A stretch of 39,702 nt of DNA from Candidatus Nitrosotalea bavarica (GCF_900167955.1 NZ_FUYK01000011.1:35495-75196); one strand, 5' to 3'. Positions 1-8,958 are shown, numbered from the stretch's first letter. Translations and numbers: made by a program. Notes: a model not told the origin generated them from the sequence alone.

Positions 1-66
1 TACTGGTGTAGTTACTGGATTGTTTGAAGTATCTACTGGTGTAGTTACTGGATTGTTTGAAGTGTT
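1..66. repeat. 33-bp direct tandem repeat inside the partial surface-protein gene
   Basis: Bases 1-29 recur exactly at 34-62, giving a 33-bp period equal to 11 codons (TSNNPVTTPVD). The array probably continues beyond the left edge. A second, less perfect 36-bp repeat (INGTLNNSTSSS) lies at about 75-165. Confidence 0.8.
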
Positions 67-357
67 GTTTGTTGATGAGGATGTGGAGTTGTTCAATGTA
101 CCATTAATTGATGATGATGTTGAATTGTTCAATGTACCATTAATCAACAATGATGTCGAATTGTGAAGTGTTGTACTAATTGGTAATGTTGGGTTGTTCA
201 GTGTTGCATTAACAGTTGATGTTGTCGTAGTTCCATTGGTTTGGCCACTATCGGCAAAAGCATTTGTTGTTGCAAGTGAGGCAGTCATTACAACTCCAAG
301 AATTGCGACTAGAGACAAGATTTGGAGTTTGTTTCCATTAGGATTCATTTTCAACAT
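1..357 (-). CDS. Secreted Asn/Ser/Thr-rich repeat protein, partial (N-terminus)
   Basis: The reading frame stays open from an ATG at 357 to the left edge, giving 119 residues; the C-terminus is outside the window. Residues 10-35 form a signal peptide (hydrophobic run, then TNAFA). The rest is low-complexity N/S/T/P: two copies of INGTLNNST, then two copies of TSNNPVTTPVD. NxS/T sites are dense, so a heavily N-glycosylated surface or stalk region is a reasonable inference. ATG 348 is an in-frame alternative start. No enzymatic domain is visible. The call as exported repeat protein is firm; its function is unknown. Confidence 0.7.
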   Translation of the reverse strand, partial: MLKMNPNGNKLQILSLVAILGVVMTASLATTNAFADSGQTNGTTTTSTVNATLNNPTLPISTTLHNSTSLLINGTLNNSTSSSINGTLNNSTSSSTNNTSNNPVTTPVDTSNNPVTTPV

Positions 358-545
358 TTTTACTGTAAATTATTTATAAAGAATTACTACTCATTGTACA
401 CTAACAAAGTTCTCGAACAGTTAAAGTATAACCTCGACAATTTTTTTTTCAAATATTTCAATTCATGGAATAATCTAATTCGTACAAGATCGACAAAAAA
501 TTACTAAATTATTTACATTTTTTCAAGCCAGGTACCTCTCAATGC

Positions 546-551
546 TTATAT
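546..551 (+). promoter_or_regulatory. TATA box for the DUF3311/symporter operon
   Basis: TTATAT about 26 bp before the start codons at 570 and 576, as expected for a leaderless or near-leaderless archaeal transcript. The 358-569 gap otherwise holds only AT-rich sequence serving divergent promoters. Confidence 0.4.
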
Positions 552-569
552 CTTTACCACAGAAGAAAG

Positions 570-776
570 ATGAAGATGCATTTCAAGCGAATTCATCTTG
601 CCTTGGCATTATTGATTTTGATACCATCATTTGTAAACTTGGGAGTTCCAATTTACAATAGAGCGTCACCAGAGTTATTTGGACTGCCATTTTTCTACTG
701 GTTTCAGACATTTTGGCTATTTGCCTGCACAGGTTTCTATTTGGCATATGCCAAACTAGTGGAGAAAAAGCCATGA
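570..776 (+). CDS. DUF3311 small membrane protein, symporter partner
   Basis: This 68-residue protein has two predicted membrane helices (about 7-27 and 42-64) and the FYWFQTFW segment typical of DUF3311. Family members are regularly encoded directly before a sodium:solute symporter and are thought to be its small accessory subunit. Here the stop codon overlaps the symporter ATG (ATGA at 773-776), so the two are translationally coupled. ATG 576 could be the true start, as it sits 26 bp from the TATA box. Role is by family context. Confidence 0.8.
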   Translation: MKMHFKRIHLALALLILIPSFVNLGVPIYNRASPELFGLPFFYWFQTFWLFACTGFYLAYAKLVEKKP

Positions 777-2269
777 TAGGCTGGGATGTTATCACAGTAT
801 TTGTCTCATTATTTATCATCTTTATCGGATTAGGATTTTACGGTAAATATTGGAGAAGGGGAGATCTTAATCAGGTACATGAATGGTCTTTAGGCGGAAG
901 AAGACTTGGAACAACACTAGTCTTTTTCCTCATCGGAGCAGACTTGTATACTGCATATAGTTTTGTAGCAATACCATCTGGAGTATTTGCAAAAGGCGCG
1001 CTATACTTTTTTGCAATTCCCTATGTGATGTTAACTTTTGCAGTTGCATTGGTTACAATGCCAAAACTTTGGACATTATCTAGAGAAAAGGGATACATCA
1101 CTGCTTCAGATTTTGTAAAAGACAGATTCAGTAGTAGAACACTATCTATAATGATTGCAATTACTGGAATTGTTGCCGAACTGCCCTACATCGCACTACA
1201 GATAGTTGGCATGCAGGCTGTCTTGACTGTAATGCTTGCAGGATATGCAAATGCGCAAATGGTTACAGAGATCTCGCTTCTTGTTGCTTTTGTAATTTTG
1301 GCAGCTTTTACATATTCAAGTGGATTACGAGGTGCAACCCTGACTGCAATCTTCAAGGACATTTTAGTTTGGATAACAGTGATTGTGGTAATTATTGCAG
1401 TTCCAATTAGTATTGGAGGATTTGGAAATGCATTCAAGGCTGCCAAGGACAATTATGTTACACTGCCAGATAATCTAGTTCCAGCATATGCAACTTTGAT
1501 CTTGGGTAGTGCATTGGCTCTATACCTCTACCCACATGCAATAACAGGAGTCTTGAGTGCCCAAAGCGTACAAAAGCTTCGCTCAAGTACGGCACTTTTG
1601 CCATTATACGGAGTAGGACTGGCAATACTTGCGCTGATGGGAATACTGGTCTTTGCAGTCCCAGGGGCCATGCACTTTTTGGCAGGATTTCCTGAGAGTT
1701 CGCGGGGGATATTGGTAGTACCATCACTGATACTATACTCGTTGCCTGGATGGTTCTCAGGAATTGCGCTACTTGGAATTTTTGTCGGAGGTCTAGTACC
1801 TGCAGCAATCATGGCAATGGCACAAGCAAATCTCTTGACTCGAAACATAATCAAAGAGATTAAACCAAATCTTTCAAACACATCAGAGATTAGAATTACA
1901 AAGATGTCGTCAACGGTTTTCAAATTCATTGCCCTTGCATTTGTGTTTTCAGTTCCTGCAACATATGCAATATCACTTCAGCTCCTTGGAGGAATACTAA
2001 TTGTCCAGATTTTGCCTGCAGTATTTTTTGGACTATATGTAAAGTCGCTTAGAAAAATTCCTTTGATTGTGGGTTTGGTTGCAGGAATATTTTCTGGAAT
2101 ATACATGCTAGAGATGGCAAACAGTTTTGGTCAGTTAACATCATCACTTTTCAAGACTGGTTTTGGTCCGATATACATTGCAGTCATTGCACTTGGAATA
2201 AATCTTGCAATATCATTTGCAGGAAGTGCAATATTACACAAACGCGAGATTAAAAACCAGACGAGTTAA
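773..2269 (+). CDS. Sodium:solute symporter (SSS family, monocarboxylate-permease-like)
   Basis: A 498-residue polytopic membrane protein with about 13 hydrophobic helices. The segments [21 protein letters not shown] and [13 protein letters not shown] match the SSS family, closest to MctP-type monocarboxylate permeases. It would import a small organic acid or similar solute with sodium. The start at 773 is chosen because ATGA overlaps the DUF3311 stop; an upstream in-frame ATG at 713 lies wholly inside DUF3311 and lacks support. Substrate cannot be read from sequence. In an ammonia oxidiser such a carrier could serve mixotrophy, which is inference. Confidence 0.88.
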   Translation: MIGWDVITVFVSLFIIFIGLGFYGKYWRRGDLNQVHEWSLGGRRLGTTLVFFLIGADLYTAYSFVAIPSGVFAKGALYFFAIPYVMLTFAVALVTMPKLWTLSREKGYITASDFVKDRFSSRTLSIMIAITGIVAELPYIALQIVGMQAVLTVMLAGYANAQMVTEISLLVAFVILAAFTYSSGLRGATLTAIFKDILVWITVIVVIIAVPISIGGFGNAFKAAKDNYVTLPDNLVPAYATLILGSALALYLYPHAITGVLSAQSVQKLRSSTALLPLYGVGLAILALMGILVFAVPGAMHFLAGFPESSRGILVVPSLILYSLPGWFSGIALLGIFVGGLVPAAIMAMAQANLLTRNIIKEIKPNLSNTSEIRITKMSSTVFKFIALAFVFSVPATYAISLQLLGGILIVQILPAVFFGLYVKSLRKIPLIVGLVAGIFSGIYMLEMANSFGQLTSSLFKTGFGPIYIAVIALGINLAISFAGSAILHKREIKNQTS

Positions 2270-2301
2270 AATATAATAAAATATAGTTGAGTGGTTTACG
2301 A

Positions 2302-2862
2302 CTACTCGTATTCCATCAATTTCTTTTCTTCTAATAGTGTGTGAAGATTGTGCACTGCGCGATAAACTTCTGCTTCTTTCTTAGTTCCAGTACAGACTAG
2401 TTTTCCAGAAGCAAAGATAAGAACTACGGAGCGCGGATCAAGCATTCTGTGTATAAGACCAGGAAATTGTTCTGGTTCGTACATACTTCTTGGAAGACTT
2501 CTTGCTGCCTTTTCCAAGTGAACTTTACCGCCAAGGCTGACAGATGCTACAATGTTTTGAATTGTAATTTCTGCATTCTTTTTGATTTTTATCTTACCTT
2601 TTCTTAGTCTTTGTACTACAGTGTTTACGGCATTTATTGCAGCCTCTTCTGACTTGGAGCCAGTACAGACCATTTTGCCCGAGCTGAAGATTAATGTTGC
2701 AGTCTTTGGAGACTTTAATCTAAATACTAGACCTGGAAACTGTTCAGGATGATACTCTACGTCGGGGAATTCTTTTGTAATTGCTACAAGATCAATTTTT
2801 TGATCAACTGTTGCAGAAGCTACTACGTTTACAATGTCAACAATCGGTTTTGTTTGTGGCAT
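2302..2862 (-). CDS. tbp: TATA-box-binding protein (TBP)
   Basis: A 186-residue general transcription factor made of two direct repeats of the TBP saddle fold (about residues 8-93 and 99-184). Each repeat has the EQFPGL motif and a GK.VCTG segment, as in archaeal TBPs. It binds TATA boxes and, with TFB, recruits RNA polymerase. Length is usual for archaea. The gene has its own promoter: TTATATAT at about 2885-2892, 27 bp before the ATG, indicating a leaderless mRNA. Call is firm. Confidence 0.97.
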   Translation of the reverse strand: MPQTKPIVDIVNVVASATVDQKIDLVAITKEFPDVEYHPEQFPGLVFRLKSPKTATLIFSSGKMVCTGSKSEEAAINAVNTVVQRLRKGKIKIKKNAEITIQNIVASVSLGGKVHLEKAARSLPRSMYEPEQFPGLIHRMLDPRSVVLIFASGKLVCTGTKKEAEVYRAVHNLHTLLEEKKLMEYE

Positions 2863-2884
2863 TTAAATAGAATATAAAGTGGTA

Positions 2885-2893
2885 CCATATATA
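2885..2893 (-). promoter_or_regulatory. TATA box of tbp
   Basis: TTATATATG on the minus strand, centred about 27 bp before the tbp ATG at 2862; leaderless spacing. Confidence 0.5.
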
Positions 2894-3078
2894 ACCAATT
2901 ACATAGAAACCGTGACTGCAAAGGTAAAAGATCTTACAGTATGTTTTTAAGATAGAAAATTTTCGATCTAAAATTTGATCGCAATTTTACAGACTAGAAA
3001 AACTTGACACACATTCAGATCGTCAGCACAAAAATATTTTCATGACATATATTTTGGTAAAAAATCACTACAATTCAA

Positions 3079-3444
3079 ATGCATTATGATGGAGATCATA
3101 GAAGATCTGAAGATGACAGACATTCAGAAACTGCAGAGATGTTTAAAATAAAAAAAGAGATGGAAACTGCAGACAGGATATTCTACGATGAACTTGCTAG
3201 CAAATATTTTCTGCTCGACAAATTTAGCCTCGAGCAATTAAAGAATATGTGCAATAGCCTGCTTGGAAAGGGTCCGGATATAGAATATTACGAAGACAAG
3301 CATACAAACAAAATTACAGAGATTCCACAGTACAAAGAAGATTTCATTCATTGTATCATTGAGGAATTCCAATTTTCTGAAATCAAAGATTACGCGCTAA
3401 GAGAGTGCATTCTTACAAGTTATTTTTTTGATAACAGAAAATGA
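3079..3444 (+). CDS. Hypothetical acidic cytosolic protein
   Basis: 121 residues, no signal peptide or membrane helix. The first 20 residues are rich in His, Asp and Arg and likely disordered; the remainder looks helical with scattered Cys (three) and no recognisable metal motif. A TATA-like ATATATTTT at about 3045-3053 is placed for a short leader before ATG 3079. It ends one base from the convergent beta-propeller gene. I do not recognise the family. Confidence 0.65.
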   Translation: MHYDGDHRRSEDDRHSETAEMFKIKKEMETADRIFYDELASKYFLLDKFSLEQLKNMCNSLLGKGPDIEYYEDKHTNKITEIPQYKEDFIHCIIEEFQFSEIKDYALRECILTSYFFDNRK

Positions 3445-3445
3445 G

Positions 3446-4882
3446 TTATTTTTTCAATATAGTCAAGTTAAGAAATACAGTCTTTATCACATAGCCATCA
3501 GATGCACTAATTCCAACCGTATAATTCCCAGAAGAGACGCCCCCATCATGAATAGACGCCAAGACTTGTTGATCATGTGAGAGATCTACCACATTAGACG
3601 CAAACTCTACGGTGAGATTACCCAGTTCAGCAGTTGGAGTAATTGAGCTTGACGCATTTAAAAAGACAGAATTTGGAGAGTGTAAGCCGCCTTGAATTTC
3701 CAGATTAACCGTATCATCTGTTTTATTAGAACTAAGAGTAATTTCTTTTTTGCTAGAGGTTATTTCAAATGGAATTTGGATATGCCCGTTTATCACTGCA
3801 ACTTTATCAGTATTCCATTCAGAGAACCACAGGATTTTTTCATCTCGTGGGTCTTGCGATATGTTAAGAGGGTAAGTAATATAGCCATCCGTTGGAACTG
3901 AAGGAATAAAGTATTCAGTTAGTGTGTTATTTTCCAAGTCAAAACATCCAATCTTATTTCCCTGATGTTCATTAAACCATAAAATTTTGGGATTTTCTGT
4001 AGCATGAATCCAAAAAGGCAATGTGGTTGTATGAAAAAGATTTTGCGAGGTAGGATAACGAACTAGTTTTCCAGTATCAAGATCATATCTAGTAAGAAAA
4101 CTTGTTCCATGTTCTGTAAGCCAAACAGAATTATTATTTACTATCAGATCAGTTGGCGATGAAAACATAGTATCGTTGTACATGGGTATGTTTTGTAGTG
4201 TAGTAATATTTCTGACAAAATTATTTTCCCTAGTAACATGATATTGTGAAATTTTTTGAGAAGCAATGTTAGCTGTCCATATTGAATCATTTTGTAAAAA
4301 TATACCAGCAGGAGTTGTGTTATTGCCAGTTTCAAAAGACGAGATTTTATAATTACCATCTATAGATTTTTCTAACACACCAATTGTATCACCACGCAAA
4401 GTGGTAAACCAGATCTCCCCATCATGGGAAACTTTCATCTGAAAAGGAGCTCCCGATTCAGAATGAAATAGGTGAAATGTGTCATTTTTGGGTTCTAGTT
4501 GCCAGATTGATTTAGTGCCAAGACCTGCAAACCATATCTTTCCGTCATGGTCTTGCACCATAGTCCACACCATGGTTGAATTCCCATGCACTGCTTCAGG
4601 TAGCGAATTATCTCTAATCCCAAAATTTGTGATATTTCCACTTTTTGGGTCAAGTGAGAGCAGCCTCTTGGAATCAGAAGTCGTTATCCATACAATACCA
4701 TGGGCATCCACCAGCAAGGCATTTGGCCTTGATCCTTCTTGTAAAGAATATTCTTTAACATATCGCACATGTGTGTTTGTCATATTTTTTGCCAAATCAT
4801 TGTCTTGCCAAGTAACCACAAGTACAAAGAGCGTAATTGCAATTATCGCCACTGCGGATACCAAGATTAGTTTGAGGTTCAA
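3446..4882 (-). CDS. Membrane-anchored Vgb/SMP-30-like beta-propeller protein
   Basis: 478 residues. Residues 5-25 are an N-terminal membrane anchor or uncleaved signal; about 40-370 hold repeated blades with IVWITTSDSKRLLSLDPKSG, KIWFAGLGTKSIWQLEPKND and ILWFSEWNTDKVAVI, the pattern of virginiamycin-lyase-like (Vgb) propellers. The last 100 residues form an Ig-like domain. It would act outside the membrane; a lyase activity should not be assumed. The same kind of propeller forms the C-terminus of the CopC-CopD fusion at 25426. The frame begins with TTG at 4882 (no nearer ATG). It is divergent from the YtkA-like gene at 4974. Confidence 0.8.
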   Translation of the reverse strand: MNLKLILVSAVAIIAITLFVLVVTWQDNDLAKNMTNTHVRYVKEYSLQEGSRPNALLVDAHGIVWITTSDSKRLLSLDPKSGNITNFGIRDNSLPEAVHGNSTMVWTMVQDHDGKIWFAGLGTKSIWQLEPKNDTFHLFHSESGAPFQMKVSHDGEIWFTTLRGDTIGVLEKSIDGNYKISSFETGNNTTPAGIFLQNDSIWTANIASQKISQYHVTRENNFVRNITTLQNIPMYNDTMFSSPTDLIVNNNSVWLTEHGTSFLTRYDLDTGKLVRYPTSQNLFHTTTLPFWIHATENPKILWFNEHQGNKIGCFDLENNTLTEYFIPSVPTDGYITYPLNISQDPRDEKILWFSEWNTDKVAVINGHIQIPFEITSSKKEITLSSNKTDDTVNLEIQGGLHSPNSVFLNASSSITPTAELGNLTVEFASNVVDLSHDQQVLASIHDGGVSSGNYTVGISASDGYVIKTVFLNLTILKK

Positions 4883-4973
4883 ATTACTCCGAGTCTCTTT
4901 TGATATTGTCTTTGCATATTAGTCTCTCGAAAATAGAGGCAATATAATATAGGAAATCAAAGTATGAAACTTT

Positions 4974-5489
4974 GTGAAGAAACGATTCTATCTTTTTCTC
5001 CCAATCTATTTAAGTTTCTTCATAGGTCTTGGAGTCTATGAAGTAATCCATCCTACATTTAGTACAGATTCAACAAGAATTGGAAATTATGAAATAAAAA
5101 TAGAAACCACCCCAACAGTTCCAGAGATAGGAAAGAATACCATCATACACATTCTAGTTCTTGATGAAAGTGGAAAACCCATAGATAATTTCAGAATGGG
5201 GATTCAAATTTATTATAATGATAATTTACAAAATTCATTTCCACCTGCTGACCACAATTCAGGAAGATATGATTTAGATCATGTATTTGAGGAATCTGGA
5301 AATCATGTAATCAGAGTTGATCTTTTTGATCTAAAGAATGGCGATGTATTATCACATGCGTTCAATGTCGGAGTACTAAACTTTTACATGAGCATGTTCA
5401 CGTATCTAATAATAGCAGGATTAGCAGGAGCCGCAGGTATCATAATCGCAATAATAATTTTTCAGAAGAAAATCAGCAAGACAAGGTAA
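4974..5489 (+). CDS. Membrane-anchored YtkA-like/Ig-fold protein
   Basis: 171 residues: an N-terminal signal or anchor (5-25), an extracytoplasmic Ig-like domain (about 38-130; TTPTVPEIGKNTIIHILVLDESGKPI... then AFNVGV) and a C-terminal membrane helix (about 138-160). The domain resembles YtkA/FixH-type beta-sandwiches often linked to copper delivery, but no Met/His copper motif is visible, so that role is inference. The start is GTG 4974; the ATG at 4963 is out of frame. Its 3' end overlaps the terminator region of the convergent RNA candidate. Confidence 0.75.
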   Translation: MKKRFYLFLPIYLSFFIGLGVYEVIHPTFSTDSTRIGNYEIKIETTPTVPEIGKNTIIHILVLDESGKPIDNFRMGIQIYYNDNLQNSFPPADHNSGRYDLDHVFEESGNHVIRVDLFDLKNGDVLSHAFNVGVLNFYMSMFTYLIIAGLAGAAGIIIAIIIFQKKISKTR

Positions 5490-5608
5490 AAAAATACGGC
5501 ATGGCCCTATTGGCAGAATGCTTGGAGATTACCTCCGTTGAATCAGACGCCATTGCGCGGATTCGTGTGAGATTTCTGCCGGACCATGCATCGTCAAGCC
5601 ATCAACTG
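5488..5608 (-). ncRNA. Candidate structured small RNA with three-way junction
   Basis: Read on the minus strand, GCATGGTCC (5589-5581) pairs with GGGCCATGC (5507-5499) over 9 bp. The one non-Watson-Crick pair is G-U in this orientation but a C/A mismatch on the plus strand, favouring minus. The helix continues through GGCAGA/TCTGCC (5580-5575 with 5517-5512) and encloses two hairpins: AATC..GATT around CGC/GCG, and GGAG-GTAAT-CTCC. The helix is followed by a run of seven T (5494-5488), an archaeal-type terminator. A TATA-like TTATAATAT at about 5628-5636 predicts a start near 5606. No T-loop or 5S loop-C motif, so it is neither tRNA nor 5S rRNA. Confidence 0.55.
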
Positions 5609-5627
5609 TGACTTTACGATCACGTCT

Positions 5628-5637
5628 ATATTATAAT
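5628..5637 (-). promoter_or_regulatory. TATA box of the candidate structured RNA
   Basis: ATTATAATAT on the minus strand, about 26 bp before the predicted RNA 5' end near 5606. Confidence 0.4.
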
Positions 5638-5728
5638 TACAAGTTATTTAAGAATTTGTGTCAATAAATACGCTAACCTATAATATATATAAAAATTCTA
5701 CATTAAAAAAGAGTTTTTTTAAGAATAA

Positions 5729-5923
5729 TTATTCAAGCATGTTCCAGAATCTAGAATATCGAAACAGCCCCACCCAACCAGATATGAAACATGCAAGAGA
5801 CAAACCAAATAACAGATAGAAACCAATCTTATTTTTTGCAACATCAAGATCTAAGAAAATAAACGCACCTAATCCTATCAAACCAAAAAAAAGTATCAGC
5901 CTGCCCAATCTTTTTAGATTCAA
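5729..5923 (-). CDS. Small two-helix membrane protein, unknown
   Basis: 64 residues, almost entirely two membrane helices (about 7-25 and 34-53) with basic N-terminus (NLKRLGR), ending RFWNMLE. The start is TTG 5923, there being no in-frame ATG. It lies on the same strand as msrA upstream, with 94 bp between. No family recognised; the composition and lack of stops support a real gene, but its small size keeps confidence moderate. Confidence 0.5.
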   Translation of the reverse strand: MNLKRLGRLILFFGLIGLGAFIFLDLDVAKNKIGFYLLFGLSLACFISGWVGLFRYSRFWNMLE

Positions 5924-6017
5924 TTATTGACACAACCAAGACGGCCGGATATAAAACAGATCTACTGATGCAATTTCATGCCCAAGATGAATTTTTCACA
6001 AGTCATTGATAAGAAAA

Positions 6018-6470
6018 TCACACCAATCCGCATTTTTCATAATACTGTTGGTGATAATCTTCTGCCTTGTAAAATTCTGTTGCTGGAACTATCTCAGTTA
6101 CAATTTTTTTTCCATATTTTCCAGATTTTTCAAGATCATCTTTGGACTGTTGTGCCTCTCTTTCCTGTTCTAGAGTATGAAAAAAAATTGTCGACCTGTA
6201 TTGTTTTCCAATATCCGGACCTTGTCTGTTCAGTGTTGTAGGGTCATGATTTCTCCAAAAAATATCTAAAAGTGTACCGTATGAGATTTTTGATGAATCA
6301 TATTCGACTTGGATAACTTCAGCATGTCCTGTTGTATCAGTACAGACATCCTCATAAGTTGGATTTTTAAGATGCCCTCCCATATAACCAACACTTGTGG
6401 ACATTACCCCATTTTTTCTAAAGTCATTTTCAATACACCAAAAACATCCCGCTCCAAATGTAGCTTTCAA
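6018..6470 (-). CDS. msrA: Peptide-methionine (S)-S-oxide reductase MsrA
   Basis: 150 residues. It reduces methionine-S-sulfoxide in proteins and free methionine, repairing oxidative damage in the cytosol. The catalytic motif GAGCFWC is at residues 6-12, followed by the family segments [19 protein letters not shown] and [23 protein letters not shown]. The second Cys of CFWC and the Cys near the C-terminus (EKCGLV) are candidate resolving residues. The start is TTG 6470; the ATG at 6477 is out of frame. Complete and of normal length for compact archaeal MsrA. Confidence 0.93.
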   Translation of the reverse strand: MKATFGAGCFWCIENDFRKNGVMSTSVGYMGGHLKNPTYEDVCTDTTGHAEVIQVEYDSSKISYGTLLDIFWRNHDPTTLNRQGPDIGKQYRSTIFFHTLEQEREAQQSKDDLEKSGKYGKKIVTEIVPATEFYKAEDYHQQYYEKCGLV

Positions 6471-6502
6471 TACACATGATACGATTTAGCCTAAATTAAA
6501 TT

Positions 6503-7726
6503 CTATTGTGAAATCAGATAAAGCGACTGGGCAACATCTTGATCAGATACTTTACCGTTAGCCCACGAACACATCGTTGTTTTGTCAGGCACTTGACCTA
6601 AAATTTCAGATTCACCCTGAACAGACATCAGATTATTAGAAACAAGATATTTCATAAGAGAACCTAATTGTTGATCATCTACATATCCATCACACCAAAA
6701 TCCCACCGTTTTCTTGGTCCATGATGGGATTTTATCCTGACCTACCGCTACACTGATTACAAATGATTTGATTACAGAATTCCCATTTTGATCCTTAGCT
6801 GCACATGTGACTGTTGTTGTACCCACCATAAAAAAAGAACCAGATGGTGGAGCACAGACAGGGGACTGGAAGTTAGACAGCAGGCTAGAATTTAGATAAT
6901 TTACAGTGGTTCCAACAGAATTTGTTGCATAAAAAACCAGAGATGGTGGAGATGAGTATGGTGCAGCATTTACATTTGAATTAGAGCTAGACATAGAAGG
7001 TCCAGAAGAACCTCCAACGGTTACGAAAACACTTGATGGATCAGAGGGATCATCGAATCTAAATTCCAATATAGAACCCATCAGTACTGGAAATCCACCA
7101 ATTTCTTGAGGGATCTTGACAGTTACTGCAAATATACCAGTATTAGGCCCTGTTTCCCTCAATGCATATGGATTTGCTTGAAAGACCGCATCAGCTAATG
7201 TAGTTTGAGCTCCGCCCATGTGAACTTCAACCATATTTAATGAAATATCATCAGGCGTTTGAGAATCTAAATTATAATTTGGAGCATTGATATCAAGTGT
7301 GAAATAGTGACCAATTATAACATTTGAAGCCGAGCTTGACACAGGACTAGAAACAGTAGTTGTAAGAACTTTTGATTGAGTCTGTGTCGTTGGATGTCCC
7401 GAATAATCTGCTTGTTGATGATATGTCATAACTACAACGTCGCCGTCTTGCAAAGGTTGCCCGTTAACAGAGTCTGGCAATGTCAGTTGAATTTGAAAAG
7501 TCCCAGTATCTATTCCAGTTTCTACCATGGCATCAGGCCCAGAGACTGGAACTCCATTTATTGTAAAATCAACCAGACCTCCTGTTGGTATAGTCATTAC
7601 TGCACGATGATCAGTTGACAGATTACTATCAGTAATATAAAAAGTCAGAATGGTGCCAGGTACAGCAGGCTCTGCATAGCATAGAGATAACGGCAACAAA
7701 AGCAGAATGAGAAAAAGTCTTTTCAT
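6503..7726 (-). CDS. Secreted multi-domain surface protein with HYR domain
   Basis: 407 residues. Residues 1-18 are a signal peptide (LFLILLLLPLSLCYA). Two related Ig-like domains follow (about 20-125 and 135-235, each with an ETG.[DN]TG.F motif), then a Ser-rich linker and a HYR-type domain (about 258-330; VGTTTVTCAAKDQNGNSV). The C-terminus from residue 333 (IPSWTKKTVGFWCDGYVDD..) is a Trp/Cys module widespread in thaumarchaeal exported proteins. Likely an envelope adhesin or S-layer-associated protein. Its ATG overlaps the MarR stop (7723-7726), so it is co-transcribed with that regulator. Confidence 0.8.
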   Translation of the reverse strand: MKRLFLILLLLPLSLCYAEPAVPGTILTFYITDSNLSTDHRAVMTIPTGGLVDFTINGVPVSGPDAMVETGIDTGTFQIQLTLPDSVNGQPLQDGDVVVMTYHQQADYSGHPTTQTQSKVLTTTVSSPVSSSASNVIIGHYFTLDINAPNYNLDSQTPDDISLNMVEVHMGGAQTTLADAVFQANPYALRETGPNTGIFAVTVKIPQEIGGFPVLMGSILEFRFDDPSDPSSVFVTVGGSSGPSMSSSNSNVNAAPYSSPPSLVFYATNSVGTTVNYLNSSLLSNFQSPVCAPPSGSFFMVGTTTVTCAAKDQNGNSVIKSFVISVAVGQDKIPSWTKKTVGFWCDGYVDDQQLGSLMKYLVSNNLMSVQGESEILGQVPDKTTMCSWANGKVSDQDVAQSLYLISQ

Positions 7727-8196
7727 GTCGCAGATTGCTCAGATGATTTGAGTTCGTTTATTATCGTATCGGAGTTTTTAATCATAGTTGCTAGAATTTT
7801 TCTAGTTGAATTAATTTCGTCTCCGGATATTCCACGGTAGATCATTTTTCTCAGTTGGAGAACAATCAATGTTATTGAATCTACAGTTGACTCAGATTTT
7901 TTTGTAAGGAAAATTCTATTCATTCTTCGATCATTTGGATCTGCTCTTCTTTCCACCAATCCATTTTGCTCCATTTTATCTATCACTGGAACAAGCGTAC
8001 TTCCATCAACATAGATCTTGTCAGCAAGTTCCTTTTGAGTAAGCCCGTCTGAGATATTTAATGCAAGTATAACCCTCCAGTGAGCAGGTGTCAGTCCAAG
8101 TTGTTTTCTCATCTCAAGATCTGCCAACCTTTCCTGCGATTTTGAGGCAAGAGCAATAAGCATACCTATACTATCATTGAGGTCCAATTTACGCAT
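7723..8196 (-). CDS. MarR-family transcriptional regulator
   Basis: 157 residues with the winged-helix core at about 35-105: LTPAHWRVILAL, LTQKELADKIYVDGSTLVPVIDKMEQNGLVERRADPNDRR, matching MarR. N- and C-terminal helices should form the dimer. ATG 8196 is preferred; a GTG at 8214 lies within the TATA-like AT stretch. It heads a two-gene unit with the HYR-domain protein and faces the secreted coiled-coil gene at 8272; a perfect palindrome in between suggests it controls both. The ligand is unknown. Confidence 0.9.
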   Translation of the reverse strand: MRKLDLNDSIGMLIALASKSQERLADLEMRKQLGLTPAHWRVILALNISDGLTQKELADKIYVDGSTLVPVIDKMEQNGLVERRADPNDRRMNRIFLTKKSESTVDSITLIVLQLRKMIYRGISGDEINSTRKILATMIKNSDTIINELKSSEQSAT

Positions 8197-8212
8197 AGTG
8201 TATAATATATTC

Positions 8213-8241
8213 ACTGGTATACAAATGATTGGTATACCAAT
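8213..8241. promoter_or_regulatory. Palindromic operator between marR and divergent secreted-protein genes
   Basis: ATTGGTATACCAAT (8228-8241) is a perfect 14-bp palindrome, and its GGTATAC core recurs at 8216-8222. The pair sits between the MarR start (8196) and the divergent ATG at 8272, close to the TATA-like AGTTATATACC at 8242-8252. This is the usual location of a MarR autoregulatory site; binding is inferred. Confidence 0.6.
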
Positions 8242-8271
8242 AGTTATATACCTTCAAGTCAATATTATGTC

Positions 8272-8958
8272 ATGTCTACACAAAGTAAGACATCTACAAG
8301 GATACTCACTCTTGCCATGGTCACACTTTCAGGCATGGCATATGTGGGCACATACAACCCAGCATTTGCAACAACACCAACCCAATTTGAGAGTCAGACC
8401 ATAACAGGAATAGATCTAAAGAACAATCCCATGGCTGCAAAGATCCTTAGTGAGATAGAATATTCTAAAAAACAAATAGCAGACTTGCAAAAAAGTCAAA
8501 AAGATCAAGAAGCGAATCAGAAACTTGTTGCACAGCAAAGATTGATTGCAAAACAGCTCCAAGATCAAGCATATCAAATGCTTCAGATACAAGTTGCACA
8601 AAATAGCTCAGAAAATGCATATAGTAGATTTCTTGCCTCCATCCCAACCAATGATACAAAGATGGTATTTCATGACGAATTTGCATTTACAGAACAGAGA
8701 GTAGGTGCAGGAGATGCTGCAATGCATAAAGTGCTTGCAAGTGGAGGCACGTGGGATGAAGCAATGCAACAATTTTCAAAATATGCAGCAATAAAATATG
8801 TTGAAATGATATCAGTGAATCAGGCGCTCAATGACAAATACATTCATCATCAAAACAAAGCAAACATGGTTGAAACTGGAGTGATACCATTTGATCAAAA
8901 TGGTCATGTTCCTGCGAATTACATCCAAATTCCAGGTACGGTGTCAAGTCATGCATAA
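8272..8958 (+). CDS. Secreted coiled-coil protein, unknown
   Basis: 228 residues: signal peptide 1-33 (TLAMVTLSGMAYVGTYNPAFA), a Gln/Lys-rich coiled coil (about 55-110), then a globular helical part with the tract VLASGGTWDEAMQQFSKYA. No known domain. It is likely co-transcribed with the following secreted SRPBCC-like gene (8-bp overlap) and may be controlled by the MarR palindrome just upstream; a TATA-like element at 8242-8250 is suitably placed. Confidence 0.7.
   Translation: MSTQSKTSTRILTLAMVTLSGMAYVGTYNPAFATTPTQFESQTITGIDLKNNPMAAKILSEIEYSKKQIADLQKSQKDQEANQKLVAQQRLIAKQLQDQAYQMLQIQVAQNSSENAYSRFLASIPTNDTKMVFHDEFAFTEQRVGAGDAAMHKVLASGGTWDEAMQQFSKYAAIKYVEMISVNQALNDKYIHHQNKANMVETGVIPFDQNGHVPANYIQIPGTVSSHA

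Noticed and set aside
713-772. Upstream in-frame ATG extending the symporter by 20 residues
   Set aside because: The extension is wholly inside DUF3311 in another frame; the ATGA overlap at 773 is the natural start.
2886-2894. GGTACC near the tbp promoter as a member of the island operator set
   Set aside because: The sequence is TGGTACCA without the 9-bp spacer and second arm; it is an unrelated short palindrome.
5499-5589. tRNA or 5S rRNA in the folded intergenic region
   Set aside because: The stems enclose 91 nt with no T-loop consensus, no usable anticodon arm and no conserved 5S loop sequence.
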